This document shows, one piece after another, positions 27,982 through 37,131 of a stretch of 64,000 bases of DNA (position 1 is the first letter of the stretch; every line of letters begins with the position of its first letter). Below the pieces are notes generated by a model. That model saw only the letters and a list, made by a program, of their open reading frames with translations, was not told where the DNA came from and searched no databases. Source of the DNA: Zhihengliuella alba (GTDB lineage Bacteria; Actinomycetota; Actinomycetes; Actinomycetales; Micrococcaceae); the NCBI RefSeq assembly GCF_039538765.1, contig NZ_BAABCJ010000006.1:1-64000 (forward strand). Reading direction: 5' to 3'. The translations under genes were made by a program, and so were the position numbers.

Positions 27982-28875
27982 CTACTTCACGGCGCCCATC
28001 GACAGGCCGCGGACCAGCTGCTTCTGGGCCATCCAGCCGGCGAGGACCACCGGCAGCGAGGCCAGCACCGAGGCCGCGGAGAGCTTCGCCAGGAACAGCC
28101 CCTCGCTGGTCATGGTGCTCATGAGGAACACCGGGACGGTCGCGGCCTTGGCGGCCGTGAGGTTGAGCGCGAAGAAGAACTCGTTCCACGCGAAGATCAC
28201 GCAGATCAGGGCCGTGGCCGCGATGCCCGGCGTGACCATCGGGATGAGGACCGAGCGCAGCGTCTTCAGCAGGCCGGCCCCGTCCATCGCGGCGGCCTCC
28301 AGCACCTCGCCGGGGACCTCCTGGAAGAAGGACCGCATCATCCAGACGGCGATGGGCAGGTTCATGGAGGTGTAGAGGATCACCAGCGTCCACACGTTGT
28401 CCAGGACCTTCAGCTGCCCGGCGATCACGTAGATCGGCATGATGACCGCGACCACCGGCAGCATCTTGGTGGAGATGAAGAAGAACAGGACGTCTGACGT
28501 CTTCTTCACCGGCCGGATGCTCAGCGAGTAGGCCGCCGGGACCGCCAGCACCACCACCAGGAGCGTGGAGACGCCGGTGGCGATCAGCGAGTTCAGGAAG
28601 TACGGGCCCGCGTTCATGGCCAGCACGTCCGCGTACTGCTGCAGCGTCGGCTCGAAGAAGAAGGTCGGCGGCGTCGAGGCGGCCGCGTTCTCCTGCTTGA
28701 AGGACGTCGCGACCATCCAGAGGACGGGCGCGAAGAAGATCAGGGCCAGCAGCCAGGTGATGACGGTCAGCAGGCGGCCGGTGGCGGTGGCGCGGGCGGA
28801 GGACTGCGGACGACGGCGTGCGGCCGTCGGGCGCGGCGCCTGCGGCGCGTCGGGGGTCGTCAGTGTGGTGGCCAT
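27982..28875 (-). CDS. CUT1 ABC sugar/polyol permease, MalG/SmoG type
   Basis: A 297-residue permease with six membrane segments: WLLALIFFAPVLWMVATSF, an FLNSLIATGVSTLLVVVLAVPAAY region and the EAA loop EVLEAAAMDGAGLLKTLRSV. It ends KQLVRGLSMGAVK, as MalG-type subunits do. The N-terminal 35 residues are a Pro/Arg-rich extension. It lies three bases after the MalF-type gene. The FFFEPTLQQY segment and the neighbouring binding protein resemble mannitol/sorbitol transporters. No ATPase gene is in the operon, so a shared MsiK-like ATPase is likely. Confidence 0.85.
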   Translation of the reverse strand: MATTLTTPDAPQAPRPTAARRRPQSSARATATGRLLTVITWLLALIFFAPVLWMVATSFKQENAAASTPPTFFFEPTLQQYADVLAMNAGPYFLNSLIATGVSTLLVVVLAVPAAYSLSIRPVKKTSDVLFFFISTKMLPVVAVIMPIYVIAGQLKVLDNVWTLVILYTSMNLPIAVWMMRSFFQEVPGEVLEAAAMDGAGLLKTLRSVLIPMVTPGIAATALICVIFAWNEFFFALNLTAAKAATVPVFLMSTMTSEGLFLAKLSAASVLASLPVVLAGWMAQKQLVRGLSMGAVK

Positions 28876-28878
28876 GGC

Positions 28879-29841
28879 TCAGTCCTTCGTGTCGAAGCTG
28901 CGGAAGATGAGGCGCAGCGCGAACGTGGCGATGATGATCGTGGCGACGACGGTGACGACGCCCATGGCGGCGGCCTGGCCGATGTCGAAGCCCAGGAACG
29001 CGCGCTGGTAGATGTAGAACGGCAGGTTGGCGCTCGCGGTGCCCGGCCCTCCGGCGGTCATCAGGTAGATCTGGTCGAACGTGTTGACCACGTAGATGGC
29101 GCCGAGCAGGACCGCGAGCTCCATGTAGCGGCGCAGCTGCGGGAGCGTGACGTAGAGGAACGTCTTGCCCCAGCCGGCGCCGTCGATCGAGGCGGCCTCG
29201 AGGACGTCCTTCGGCTGGGCCTGCAGCCCGGCGAGGATCAGCAGCATCATGAACGGGGTCCACTGCCACACCAGCGCCATGACGACGGAGAAGAGCGGCA
29301 GCTGGGAGGTGAAGTCGATCGGCCCTGCACCGAAGAGCCCGATGACCCAGTTGAGGAGGCCGAAGCTCGGATTCAGCAGCGAGACGCTCCAGAGCATCGA
29401 CGTCGCCGCCGGCATGATCAGGAACGGGGTGATCAGCAGGGTCCGCACCACGCCGCGGCCCAGGAACTCGCGGTCCAGCAGGAGCGCGAAGAGCGTGCCG
29501 AGCACCAGGGAGGCGAGCACGCAGGCGAGCGTGATGACGACGGAGTTCAGCGCCGCCCCGCGGAAGGTGGAGTCCAGGAAGATGTCCACGAAGTTCTGGA
29601 ACCAGACGAACGTGGTGCCGTCCGGGCGGAGCAGGTTCCAGGACTGGAGCGAGTAGATGATCGTCAGCAGGAACGGGATCTGCGTGACGATGATCGTGAA
29701 GACGAGGGCGGGCAGCAGCGGGAGCCGGCGGGACCAGCCCTCGCGCCGGGCGATGCGGCGCTGCTCCGGGCTCTGCTTCGGCGGCCCCGGCCGGGCCGCG
29801 CGCCGCTCGGGGGCGGCGCCGGGGGCGAGTGAGGTGGTCAT
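28879..29841 (-). CDS. CUT1 ABC sugar/polyol permease, MalF/SmoF type
   Basis: A 320-residue permease: LPLLPALVFTIIVTQIPFLL as first helix, TIIYSLQSWNLLRPDG after it, and the EAA loop DVLEAASIDGAGWGKTFLYV followed by LPQLRRYMELAVLL. The ATG at 29839-29841 overlaps the binding-protein stop by ATGA. It forms the channel heterodimer with the MalG-type neighbour. Confidence 0.86.
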   Translation of the reverse strand: MTTSLAPGAAPERRAARPGPPKQSPEQRRIARREGWSRRLPLLPALVFTIIVTQIPFLLTIIYSLQSWNLLRPDGTTFVWFQNFVDIFLDSTFRGAALNSVVITLACVLASLVLGTLFALLLDREFLGRGVVRTLLITPFLIMPAATSMLWSVSLLNPSFGLLNWVIGLFGAGPIDFTSQLPLFSVVMALVWQWTPFMMLLILAGLQAQPKDVLEAASIDGAGWGKTFLYVTLPQLRRYMELAVLLGAIYVVNTFDQIYLMTAGGPGTASANLPFYIYQRAFLGFDIGQAAAMGVVTVVATIIIATFALRLIFRSFDTKD

Positions 29842-31229
29842 GCTCGGCCTTCCGTGTAGGTTCGGGCCACGCTGGTGGCGAAGATCTGCGCCTGCGCCAG
29901 GGCGTCCTCGACGCTCTGCTGGCCGGCGATGGCGGCGGAGACCTGCTGGCCCACGCGGGTGCCGAGGTCCTGGAACTCGGGGATGCCGACGAACTGGAGG
30001 CCCGGGTAGGGCACCGGCTGCACCATCGACGTGTCCTGGCCGGCCTGGCCCATCGCGGTGAGCGTGGGCTCGGCGTACCGCTCGGCGATCTCGGCGTACT
30101 CCGGGATCTCGTACGTGGACTGGCGGCTGCCCGGCGGCAGGCGCTCCCAGCCGATCTCCTCGCCGACCAGGCGCATGTACTCCTTGTTGGTCATCCAGGC
30201 GATGAAGTCCCAGGCGGCCTGCTTGTTGCGGCTGGTCTCGGGGATCGCGAGCGCCCAGGTGTAGAGCCAGCCGGCCGCCTCCGTCTCCTTGACGGGCGCG
30301 AGGGCGTAGTTGGTGCTGCCCACGACGGTGGACGACGCCGGGTCCTCGATCGAGGAGACCATGGCCGTCGCGTCGTACCACATGGCCGCGTTGCCCTGCG
30401 CGAAACGCGTGAGGCAGTCGCCGTAGCCGCTGGTGGCGGCGCCGGGTTGCCCGTGCTCGCGGACCAGGCTCACGTAGTCGCTCACGGCGGCGTGGACCTC
30501 GGGGCTGTCCAGGCGCGGCCGCCAATCCATATCGAACCAGCGGCCGCCGTACGTGTTGATGACCGTGTTCAACGGGGCCAGGTTCTCGCCCCATCCGGCG
30601 AGGCCGCGCAGGCAGATGCCGGAGAAGTTGTTGCCCGGGTCGTGGAGCTGCGCGGCGAACTCGCGGATCTGGTCCCAGGTGGGCTGCGCCGGCATGCTGA
30701 GCCCGGCCTCGTCGAACAGGTCCTGGCGGTAGACGAGGAAGGAGGACTCGCCGTAGAAGGGCACCGAGTACTGGCCCTCCCCCACCGTGAGGGCCTCGCG
30801 GATGCTCGGGATGAAGTCCTGCCGATCGTAGCCCGGCGTCCGGTCCATGAACGGCACCAGGTCGGTGATCCAGCCGTTCTCCGCCCACATCGGCGTCTCG
30901 TAGTTGGAGATCATCACCACGTCGAACTCGCCGCCTCCGGTGGCGACCGAGGCGGTGATCTTGGCCCGGGCCTCGTTCTCCGGGAGCGAGACGAACCGGA
31001 CGTTCACCCCGGGGTGCTGCGCCCGGAAGTCGGACATCAGCGAGATGGCGTCCTGCATCTGCGGGTTGGACACTATCGCGACCACGATCTCGCTGCCGTC
31101 GCCGCCCGCGGCGTTGGCGCCGCTGCACGCGGACAGTCCCGTGGCGGCCGCGGCCCCGAGGCCGAGCCCCAGGAGCCGGCGTCGACTCAGCGACATCTCG
31201 CCGAGCGCTGCTCTGCGGTGGGGGATCAT
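29838..31229 (-). CDS. polyol-type ABC substrate-binding lipoprotein (family 1)
   Basis: A 463-residue binding protein. The N-terminus has a twin-arginine-like SLSRRRLLGLGLGAAA and lipobox L-S-A-C (C about residue 34). VVAIVSNPQMQDAISLM, GGEFDVVMISNYETPMWAENG and KNKQAAWDF-type SRNKQAAWDFIAWMTNKEY are characteristic of mannitol/sorbitol (SmoE/MtlE-like) receptors. The ATG at 31227-31229 has AAGGAG upstream. It is the first gene of the leftward operon, divergent from a SorC regulator. Operator-like sites lie in between. Polyol specificity is inferred from sequence resemblance and from the shared motif before the mannitol dehydrogenase. Confidence 0.82.
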   Translation of the reverse strand: MIPHRRAALGEMSLSRRRLLGLGLGAAAATGLSACSGANAAGGDGSEIVVAIVSNPQMQDAISLMSDFRAQHPGVNVRFVSLPENEARAKITASVATGGGEFDVVMISNYETPMWAENGWITDLVPFMDRTPGYDRQDFIPSIREALTVGEGQYSVPFYGESSFLVYRQDLFDEAGLSMPAQPTWDQIREFAAQLHDPGNNFSGICLRGLAGWGENLAPLNTVINTYGGRWFDMDWRPRLDSPEVHAAVSDYVSLVREHGQPGAATSGYGDCLTRFAQGNAAMWYDATAMVSSIEDPASSTVVGSTNYALAPVKETEAAGWLYTWALAIPETSRNKQAAWDFIAWMTNKEYMRLVGEEIGWERLPPGSRQSTYEIPEYAEIAERYAEPTLTAMGQAGQDTSMVQPVPYPGLQFVGIPEFQDLGTRVGQQVSAAIAGQQSVEDALAQAQIFATSVARTYTEGRA

Positions 31230-31301
31230 CTGCTCTCCTTGTCGGTGCTGCATCGTTCGCGGTGCCGGACGGCTGCCCGTGCCGGGATCGCCGAAACTCT
31301 C

Positions 31302-31410
31302 GCTCAGATGATTCAGCAGCACCGCTCATTTGATTACCTGTGACTCTAGCCACACGTGACCAAATGAGCAAGAGTGCCTTACGCTGGGGGTCCGGGGCGC
31401 TCAGATGAGC
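31302..31410. promoter_or_regulatory. four GCTCAnnTG operator-like motifs between the polyol operon and SorC
   Basis: The 237-base intergenic stretch contains GCTCAGATG at 31302, GCTCATTTG at 31324, its exact complement CAAATGAGC at 31361, and the near-palindrome GCTCAGATGAGC at 31399. The middle two form a 9-bp inverted repeat with 28 bases between the arms. They are probably sites for the SorC-family regulator encoded at 31467. Confidence 0.62.
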
Positions 31411-31466
31411 GGCTGCCCCGCCGGTCCGCGTTCCCCGCACGGCCGCCCCCGCCACGAAGGAAGCCC

Positions 31467-32408
31467 ATGTCAACGCCGCACCACGAGCTCCTGGCCGACA
31501 TCGCCTCGGCGTACTACGTGGACAACGCGTCCAAGGTCGAGATCGCCAAGACGCACGGGCTCTCCCGCTTCCAGGTCGCCCGCTACCTCGAGGAGGCCAA
31601 GCGGGAGGGCATCGTCACCATCTCCATCAACCGGCCGGCCCGCACCCTGATCGACACCGCTGCGCTAGCGCGGGCCCTGGGCCTCGAAGCGGTCGCCATC
31701 GCGGACCGCCCCGGCGCCGACGAGAGCGCCCGCGAGAAGGTCGCCGCGGAGGCCGCCGTCGTCCTCGAGTCCCTGGTCCGGCCCGGAGCCACCGTGGGAG
31801 TCTCCTGGTCCCGGACCCTCAACCTGATGGCCGCGCACCTCGAGCGCCTGCCCGAGTGCCAGATCGTCCAGCTCGCCGGCGACCTCAAGGTCGGGGACGA
31901 CGGCGGCTCGGGCCAGCTCCTGCACCGGCTCGGCGCGGCGTCCGGCGGCCGGACGTGGCCGCTGCCGGCCCCACTGATCGTGGAGACGGCCGGCATGGCC
32001 GCCAGTCTCCGCCGCCAGCCGGAGATCTCCGAGGCCCTGGCCCAGGCGGACGGCCTGGACCTCGCCGTCGTCGCGGTCGGGACCTGGGCCCCCGGCGCGT
32101 CCACCGTCTTCGAGCGGCTCGACGAGCCGGAGCGGAGGGAGCTCGAGGGCCTCGGAGCCGTCGCCGAGGTCTCGGGCCGGCTCCTCGACGCCGACGGCCG
32201 GGCGGTCCAGAGCCCGCTGGATGCCCGCGTCCTCGCCGTCACGCTGGACCAGCTGCACCGGGCCGGCACCACGGTCGCCGTCGGCTACGGCCGCGCCAAC
32301 CTGCCCGGCGTCACGGCGGCGCTGCGCGGCGGTTTCATCCAGCGTCTGATCGTCGACGACGAACTGGCACTCGCGCTCGCCGCGCAGGCGGGGCTGCCCG
32401 GGTCCTGA
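31467..32408 (+). CDS. SorC/DeoR family sugar-binding transcriptional regulator
   Basis: A 313-residue regulator. The N-terminal helix-turn-helix (ADIASAYYVDNASKVEIAKT, then HGLSRFQVARYLEEAKREGIV) covers residues about 8-55. The SorC sugar-phosphate-binding domain includes GATVGVSWSRTLNLMAAHL, LDLAVVAVGTWAPG and the closing RGGFIQRLIVDDELA. ATG at 31467 has GAAGGAAG upstream; an ORF start 31 codons earlier lacks one. It is divergent from the polyol transporter, its likely target, and the same motif is found before the mannitol dehydrogenase at 51 kb. Confidence 0.85.
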   Translation: MSTPHHELLADIASAYYVDNASKVEIAKTHGLSRFQVARYLEEAKREGIVTISINRPARTLIDTAALARALGLEAVAIADRPGADESAREKVAAEAAVVLESLVRPGATVGVSWSRTLNLMAAHLERLPECQIVQLAGDLKVGDDGGSGQLLHRLGAASGGRTWPLPAPLIVETAGMAASLRRQPEISEALAQADGLDLAVVAVGTWAPGASTVFERLDEPERRELEGLGAVAEVSGRLLDADGRAVQSPLDARVLAVTLDQLHRAGTTVAVGYGRANLPGVTAALRGGFIQRLIVDDELALALAAQAGLPGS

Positions 32409-32465
32409 GGCCAGGTCGCCGCGATGGCCCGATGACGGCCGTCGACGCCGAGACGAGGCGGTCCG

Positions 32466-33596
32466 TCAGCCGCGCCGGGCGGACCCGTCGGCTGCCCGGG
32501 GCCGGCGGACCGACGCACGCTCGACGAGCCGGGTCTCGAGCGTGTGGAATGCGCTCGGCCCGCGCGGGGCGGCCGATCGGCCCTCGCCCGCGTCGATGGC
32601 CCCGAGCAGGATCTCGGCGGCCTTGGCGCCGAGCGCCAGCGTCGGCTGCTCGATCATCGTCAGGGGCGGCTCGATCACGGCCGCCCACGAGCTGTCGTCG
32701 AAGCCGATGAGCGAGATGTCCTCCGCGATCCGCAGGCCGGACTCGCGGATCGCCCGGAGCGATCCCGTCATCGCGTCGTTCTCCGTGCAGAACAGGGCCG
32801 TCGGCGGGTCCGGCAGCGCCAGCATGCGGGCGACCTCGGCCTGTGCGTGCTCCTCGGTCTTCGCGCCGACCATGACGAGGTCCGCGTCGAAGACGATGCC
32901 CTCGTCGTCGAGCGCGTCGAGATAGCCCTGGAGGCGCTCGCCGTCGGTCCAGAGGTTCCGTACGGCCCCGTCCACCAGATCGCGCCGTCTCCGGGGACGG
33001 CCCTCGATCGGCGGTCCCCAGACGAACCCGATCCGGCGGTGCCTGGCGTCGACCAGACGGGCGACCGCGCCCCGCGCGGCGGCCCGGTTGTCGATGAGGA
33101 CGGCGTCGAGATCCAGCCCCGGCACGGCGCGGTCGACGAGGACCACTTTGATGCCGCGCGCCCGCGCCTGCTCGATGTGGGAGGCCGACGCGGCATCGAG
33201 CGCGGCCGACGCGACGATGATCCCATCGACCCGCTTGTCGATGAGCACGTTGATCGCCGCCACCTCCTCGTCGAGGTCCTCGTGCGTGCTGAGCACCAGC
33301 GTGTCGAAGCCGCGGGAGCGGGAGGCGTCGGAGATGCCGCGGACCACGCCGCCGAAGAAGGGGTTGGCGATGTCCGCGACGATCACGCCCAGGGTGTGGC
33401 TCACGCCCGTGGACATGCTGCGGGCCAGCGCGTTGGTCCGGTAGCCGATGCGCTCGGCCGCGGCGAGGACCCGTTCGCGCACCTCCGGGCTGACGTAGCC
33501 GTAGCCCCCGAGGGTCCGAGCGGCCGTGGAGCGTCCGACCCCGGCCTCGGCCGCCACCTCGGAGATGGTGGGCGGCACCGAGCGTTCGGACATCAT
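32466..33596 (-). CDS. LacI family regulator of the fructosamine locus
   Basis: A 376-residue repressor: helix-turn-helix TISEVAAEAGVGRSTAARTL with hinge GYRTNALARSMSTG (residues about 9-65), then the ligand domain (LGVIVADIANPFFGGVVRGI, PPTALFCTENDAMTGSLRAI, ISLIGFDDSSWA). The ATG at 33596 has AAGGGGG eight bases upstream. It is the third gene of the leftward frlB-frlD-lacI unit. The twin near-palindromes with an ACCGGT core in the divergent promoter region (35587 and 35694) have the shape of LacI-family operators. Confidence 0.84.
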   Translation of the reverse strand: MMSERSVPPTISEVAAEAGVGRSTAARTLGGYGYVSPEVRERVLAAAERIGYRTNALARSMSTGVSHTLGVIVADIANPFFGGVVRGISDASRSRGFDTLVLSTHEDLDEEVAAINVLIDKRVDGIIVASAALDAASASHIEQARARGIKVVLVDRAVPGLDLDAVLIDNRAAARGAVARLVDARHRRIGFVWGPPIEGRPRRRRDLVDGAVRNLWTDGERLQGYLDALDDEGIVFDADLVMVGAKTEEHAQAEVARMLALPDPPTALFCTENDAMTGSLRAIRESGLRIAEDISLIGFDDSSWAAVIEPPLTMIEQPTLALGAKAAEILLGAIDAGEGRSAAPRGPSAFHTLETRLVERASVRRPRAADGSARRG

Positions 33597-33627
33597 CGCG
33601 CCGGCCCCCTTCCACGTCACTTCCTGC

Positions 33628-34518
33628 TCACCGTCCACCCACTGCGGACGGCGTCGTACTGGGGCGGCCGCGCGCGAACGCGCCCTCCACGAGACACTGG
33701 TCCCGCGCCGCCCACGCCCCCGCCTCGAGCCCGGCCCGCAGGCCGGACGCCCCCGGCGGCCTGCCACGGCGCCAGCCGGTGCCGTGCAGCTCGACCAGAA
33801 ACCCGGCGAGGAACGCGTCGCCGCAGCCCATCGTATCGACAACGGGCGTGCCCTCCGGAACGAGCTGGGCCGGCGCCGCCGCGCGCAGGCTCCCGTCCGT
33901 CACGAGCGCCCCATCGGTCCCCCGCGTCCCGAGCGCGAGTCCCGCCCCGCGGCGCACGGCGTCGTCGAGCAGGGCGAACGCCTCATCCTCCTCCAGCCCG
34001 GCACAGGACAGGAGGACCAGGTCCGCCGACGGACCGATCCGGTCCAGGTACTCCGGCGTCCGGAAGTCCGGCTCGCTGGAGAGGTCGAAGCTGACGAGCA
34101 CGTCATGCCGGCGGAGCCTGGCCAGCTCGGCCTCGGTCCCGGAGTAGACGCTGGAGTGCACGACGTCGAAGCTCGCCGCGTACTCCTCGCGGCCGTCCTC
34201 GAGGTCCACGGGGTGCCGGACCGTGACGCCTCCACCGTTCCAGCCCTGGAAGACCCGGTCGCCGTCGATCACGCGCAGCGACGAGACCCCCGACTCGCCG
34301 GCACGGACCACGCTGCGCTGCGTCCGGACCCCGGCGTCCTCGATCGCCCGGCGGAGGAACCCTCCGAGCTCGTCGTCGCCGAAGACGCCGAGATACTCCG
34401 CGTGCGCTCCGGCCCGGCGGGCATAGACCGCCACGTTGACGGCGTTCCCGCCCGGGTAGTCGAGGCCCCGGTCCAGGAAGCGGTCGACGATGTTGTCGCC
34501 GAATCCGAGCAGCCGCAT
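33628..34518 (-). CDS. frlD: fructoselysine 6-kinase-like PfkB kinase
   Basis: A 296-residue ribokinase-family kinase. FGDNIVDRFLDRG followed by YPGGNAVNVAVYARRAG is the FrlD-type N-terminus, and DTMGCGDAFLAGFLVE is the PfkB C-terminal signature with the catalytic Asp. Fifteen bases separate it from the FrlB-like deglycase gene. FrlD phosphorylates C6 of fructoselysine-type Amadori products before cleavage by FrlB. The last 40 residues are a divergent tail. Precise substrate (lysine versus other amino acid) is not determinable. Confidence 0.8.
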   Translation of the reverse strand: MRLLGFGDNIVDRFLDRGLDYPGGNAVNVAVYARRAGAHAEYLGVFGDDELGGFLRRAIEDAGVRTQRSVVRAGESGVSSLRVIDGDRVFQGWNGGGVTVRHPVDLEDGREEYAASFDVVHSSVYSGTEAELARLRRHDVLVSFDLSSEPDFRTPEYLDRIGPSADLVLLSCAGLEEDEAFALLDDAVRRGAGLALGTRGTDGALVTDGSLRAAAPAQLVPEGTPVVDTMGCGDAFLAGFLVELHGTGWRRGRPPGASGLRAGLEAGAWAARDQCLVEGAFARGRPSTTPSAVGGR

Positions 34519-34533
34519 TCCCCTGCCCGCCTC

Positions 34534-35535
34534 TCAGTACTGGAGGACGCGGTAGTAGCGGCGGAGGTCCAGCGAGTGGTCCCGCACGCGCTCCAGGTGC
34601 TTGCTGACGCGTCCCATCACGGTGTCCAGCACGATCGGGGCGATCAGCGCGCGGTTCTCGGGGCTGAAGCCCTCGAGCACGTAGTTGCGGGTGTCGAAGA
34701 CGGTGACGTCCTCGGAGATGCGCTTGACGAAGTTCTCCGCCCGGTCGGTGAGGGGACGCGTCCGGTCCTCGCCCTGGAAGACCAGGACGGCGGTGTCCTT
34801 CTCGAGCAGCTCGAGGGAGCCGTGGAAGAACTCAGCGCTGTGCACGCGGGTGGTCCGCAGCCACTGCATCTCCTCGAGGATGCACATCGAGTAGAGGTAG
34901 GTGAACGCCCAGATGGGGCCGCCGCCGATGAGGAAGTAGTAGTCCGTGTCCCGGTGCGCCTCGGCGAAGGCCTCGGCCATCGGCTCGGCCTGCCGGGCGA
35001 CGCCGACCATCGCCTCGGGCAGGTTCGCGAGCTCGTCCGCCAGGGAGGCGTAGCCGGCGAACTCGCCGCGGCGGTCCAGCAGTCGGCCCACGAAGAGCAG
35101 CAGCTGCATGTCGAACGGCCAGGTCTTGGGCTCGGAGACGAGCACGTGGTCGACGGCGGTCGCGATCGGGGACTCCGGGTAGCCCGTGAACGCGATCGTC
35201 GTCGCCCCGGCCGCCTGGACGTACTCGATCGCGCGCAGGACGTCCTCCGTGGTGCCGGTGACGGAGGTGAAGACGACGGCGGTGCGCTCGCCGAGCAGTG
35301 CATCGCCGGCGACGACGAGCTCGGCCGCGATCGCGGAGCGCACCGGCAGCGTGGAGCGCTCCCGGGCCAGCTGCTCGTAGGGCCACATCTGCGCGTAGGT
35401 GCCACCGGCGCCGACCAGCAGGACGTTGTCCACGCCGCCGGCGAGCAGCTCGTCGACCAGCTGCTCGATCCGTGGCCGCAGGGCGACGGCGCTGGCGAGC
35501 TGGGTACGGAATTCGTTCTCTTCGAAGCCGAGCAT
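34534..35535 (-). CDS. frlB: fructoselysine-6-phosphate deglycase-like SIS protein
   Basis: A 333-residue protein with two SIS domains: LLVGAGGTYAQMWPYEQLA, SVTGTTEDVLRAIEYVQAAG and FTGYPESPIATAVDH in the first, and YYFLIGGGPIWAFTYLYS, HSAEFFHGSLELLE and RAENFVKR in the second. The ending DHSLDLRRYYRVLQY is like that of FrlB. The ATG at 35535 has AAAGGA upstream. FrlB splits 6-phosphofructosamines into glucose 6-phosphate and the free amino acid. The flanking kinase, epimerase and importer support this over a general glucosamine isomerase. Confidence 0.82.
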   Translation of the reverse strand: MLGFEENEFRTQLASAVALRPRIEQLVDELLAGGVDNVLLVGAGGTYAQMWPYEQLARERSTLPVRSAIAAELVVAGDALLGERTAVVFTSVTGTTEDVLRAIEYVQAAGATTIAFTGYPESPIATAVDHVLVSEPKTWPFDMQLLLFVGRLLDRRGEFAGYASLADELANLPEAMVGVARQAEPMAEAFAEAHRDTDYYFLIGGGPIWAFTYLYSMCILEEMQWLRTTRVHSAEFFHGSLELLEKDTAVLVFQGEDRTRPLTDRAENFVKRISEDVTVFDTRNYVLEGFSPENRALIAPIVLDTVMGRVSKHLERVRDHSLDLRRYYRVLQY

Positions 35536-35586
35536 GTTTGTTCCTTTCTCGCGATCCGGCGCACGGGTCCCCGCAGAAACGGAATG

Positions 35587-35707
35587 TGGTACCGGTATCA
35601 GGTGCGCATCATCGTGGCACACGCGGACGAACAGCGTCAATCCCCTGAATCATGCGGGTTATGCAGTTCTCGAGATTGGTTTCGGGAAAACTCTGGTACC
35701 GGTATCA
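35587..35707. promoter_or_regulatory. twin operators in the divergent fructosamine promoter region
   Basis: The same 17-base word beginning TGGTACCGGTATCA occurs at 35587 and 35694, 107 bases apart (about ten helical turns). Each contains a near-palindrome centred on ACCGGT. They sit in the 272-base gap between leftward frlB and the rightward binding-protein gene, one near each start, consistent with a LacI tetramer looping the region. Confidence 0.72.
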
Positions 35708-35807
35708 GGTTTTGGTTACACTCGCCTGACAGCCACGCACCGACGTTCCGGCGGCGGCCGGAGGCCGTCGCAGGCGGCACCGGGGCCGCACCCTCAGAGA
35801 GGCAGAC

Positions 35808-37124
35808 ATGAACACGAAACGCACCTTCTCGGTCGCAGCGACCGCAGCGGCCGCCCTGGCACTCGCCGGCTGCTCCAGCGGGGCGGCGCAGCCCCCGGCG
35901 GACGTGACGGCCGAGCCCGTCCACGAGGGCACGGTCTCGATCCTGACCAAGTTCGCGGGCGAGCCGCTGGAGACGTACTTCGCGGACATCGCCGCGGCGT
36001 ACGAGGCGGAGCATCCCGACGTCGACGTCGAACTGATCCAGGAGACCGACCAGTCGATCAAGGACAAGACGAAGACGCTGACCGCCTCGCAGGCGCTGCC
36101 TGACGTCTACTTCACCTGGACGGGCGACTGGGCGCAGAACTTCGTGGAAGGCGGGCTCGCGGCGGACCTCTCGGAGCTCATCGCGCCCGGCACGGAGTGG
36201 GGCGACCGGTTCGGCGAGGCATCGCTGTCCGCCTTCGAGTACGACGGCAAGTACTACGGCATCCCCCTCTACAACAACGGCAAGTTCATGGGCTACAACG
36301 AGTCCGCCTTCGCCGACGCGGGGATCGAGGTGCCGACCACCTTCGGCGAGCTGATCGAGTCCTGCGCACCGCTGCGCGAGGCCGGCTACGAGCCGATCGC
36401 CTTCGGCAACAAGGACGGCTGGCCCGCCCTCCACTACCTGCAGCAGCTGTTCGCGCACAACGTGCCGAGCGAGGTGCTCCAGGCGGACTTCGAGCCGGAG
36501 ACGGCGCAGTGGACGGACCCCGGCTACGCGAAGTCCCTCGAGCAGTTCCAGACGCTCGTCACCGAGTGCACGGACACGGGGACCGGGACCAACGGCGTCC
36601 TCTACACCACCGCCCAGGAGGCCTTCGCCGGCGGCCGCGCCGCCATGTACTACCAGGAGGTCCTGGAGTTCGACACCGTCACGGCCGAGGGCAGCGCGCT
36701 CGCCGCCGAGGACTTCGGGATCTTCCCGCTCCCCGCCCCGGCGGACGCCGCCGGCGACCCGCGGGCGCTGGAGGGCGCACCGGAGGGATACCTCATCAAC
36801 GCCCGGTCGCCGCAGGCCGCCCTGGCCGCCGACTTCATGAAGTTCGCGACGCAGGAGGAGCACGCCAAGACGCTCTCGTCGGCTCCCTACGGGCAGCCGA
36901 GCAGCGTCGTCGGCGCCGTCACCGAGGAGACCTCCAGCCAAGCGGTGTTCGAGGGCATCACCGCGGTCAATGAGGCGTCGCAGCTCGTCGCGTGGCTGGA
37001 CACCGTCACGGTGCCCGAGGTCGCCGGCGCCTGGCTCGCCGGCGGCGAGGCGCTGATCAGCGGCAGCTCCACCCCGGAAGAGGTGCTCGAGAGTGTTCGC
37101 GCAGCGAACGACGACGCCGAGTGA
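35808..37124 (+). CDS. fructosamine ABC transporter binding lipoprotein (family 1)
   Basis: A 438-residue binding protein with signal AATAAAALALAGCSSG (lipobox L-A-G-C, Cys about residue 22). Family-1 features: HPDVDVELIQETD, LPDVYFTWTGDWAQNFV, GIPLYNNGKFMGYNESAF. It heads the rightward operon with two CUT1 permeases and the FrlC-like epimerase, so the cargo is probably a fructose-amino acid (FrlO role). No ATPase gene is present in the operon. Confidence 0.83.
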   Translation: MNTKRTFSVAATAAAALALAGCSSGAAQPPADVTAEPVHEGTVSILTKFAGEPLETYFADIAAAYEAEHPDVDVELIQETDQSIKDKTKTLTASQALPDVYFTWTGDWAQNFVEGGLAADLSELIAPGTEWGDRFGEASLSAFEYDGKYYGIPLYNNGKFMGYNESAFADAGIEVPTTFGELIESCAPLREAGYEPIAFGNKDGWPALHYLQQLFAHNVPSEVLQADFEPETAQWTDPGYAKSLEQFQTLVTECTDTGTGTNGVLYTTAQEAFAGGRAAMYYQEVLEFDTVTAEGSALAAEDFGIFPLPAPADAAGDPRALEGAPEGYLINARSPQAALAADFMKFATQEEHAKTLSSAPYGQPSSVVGAVTEETSSQAVFEGITAVNEASQLVAWLDTVTVPEVAGAWLAGGEALISGSSTPEEVLESVRAANDDAE

Positions 37125-37131
37125 GGCGCGG

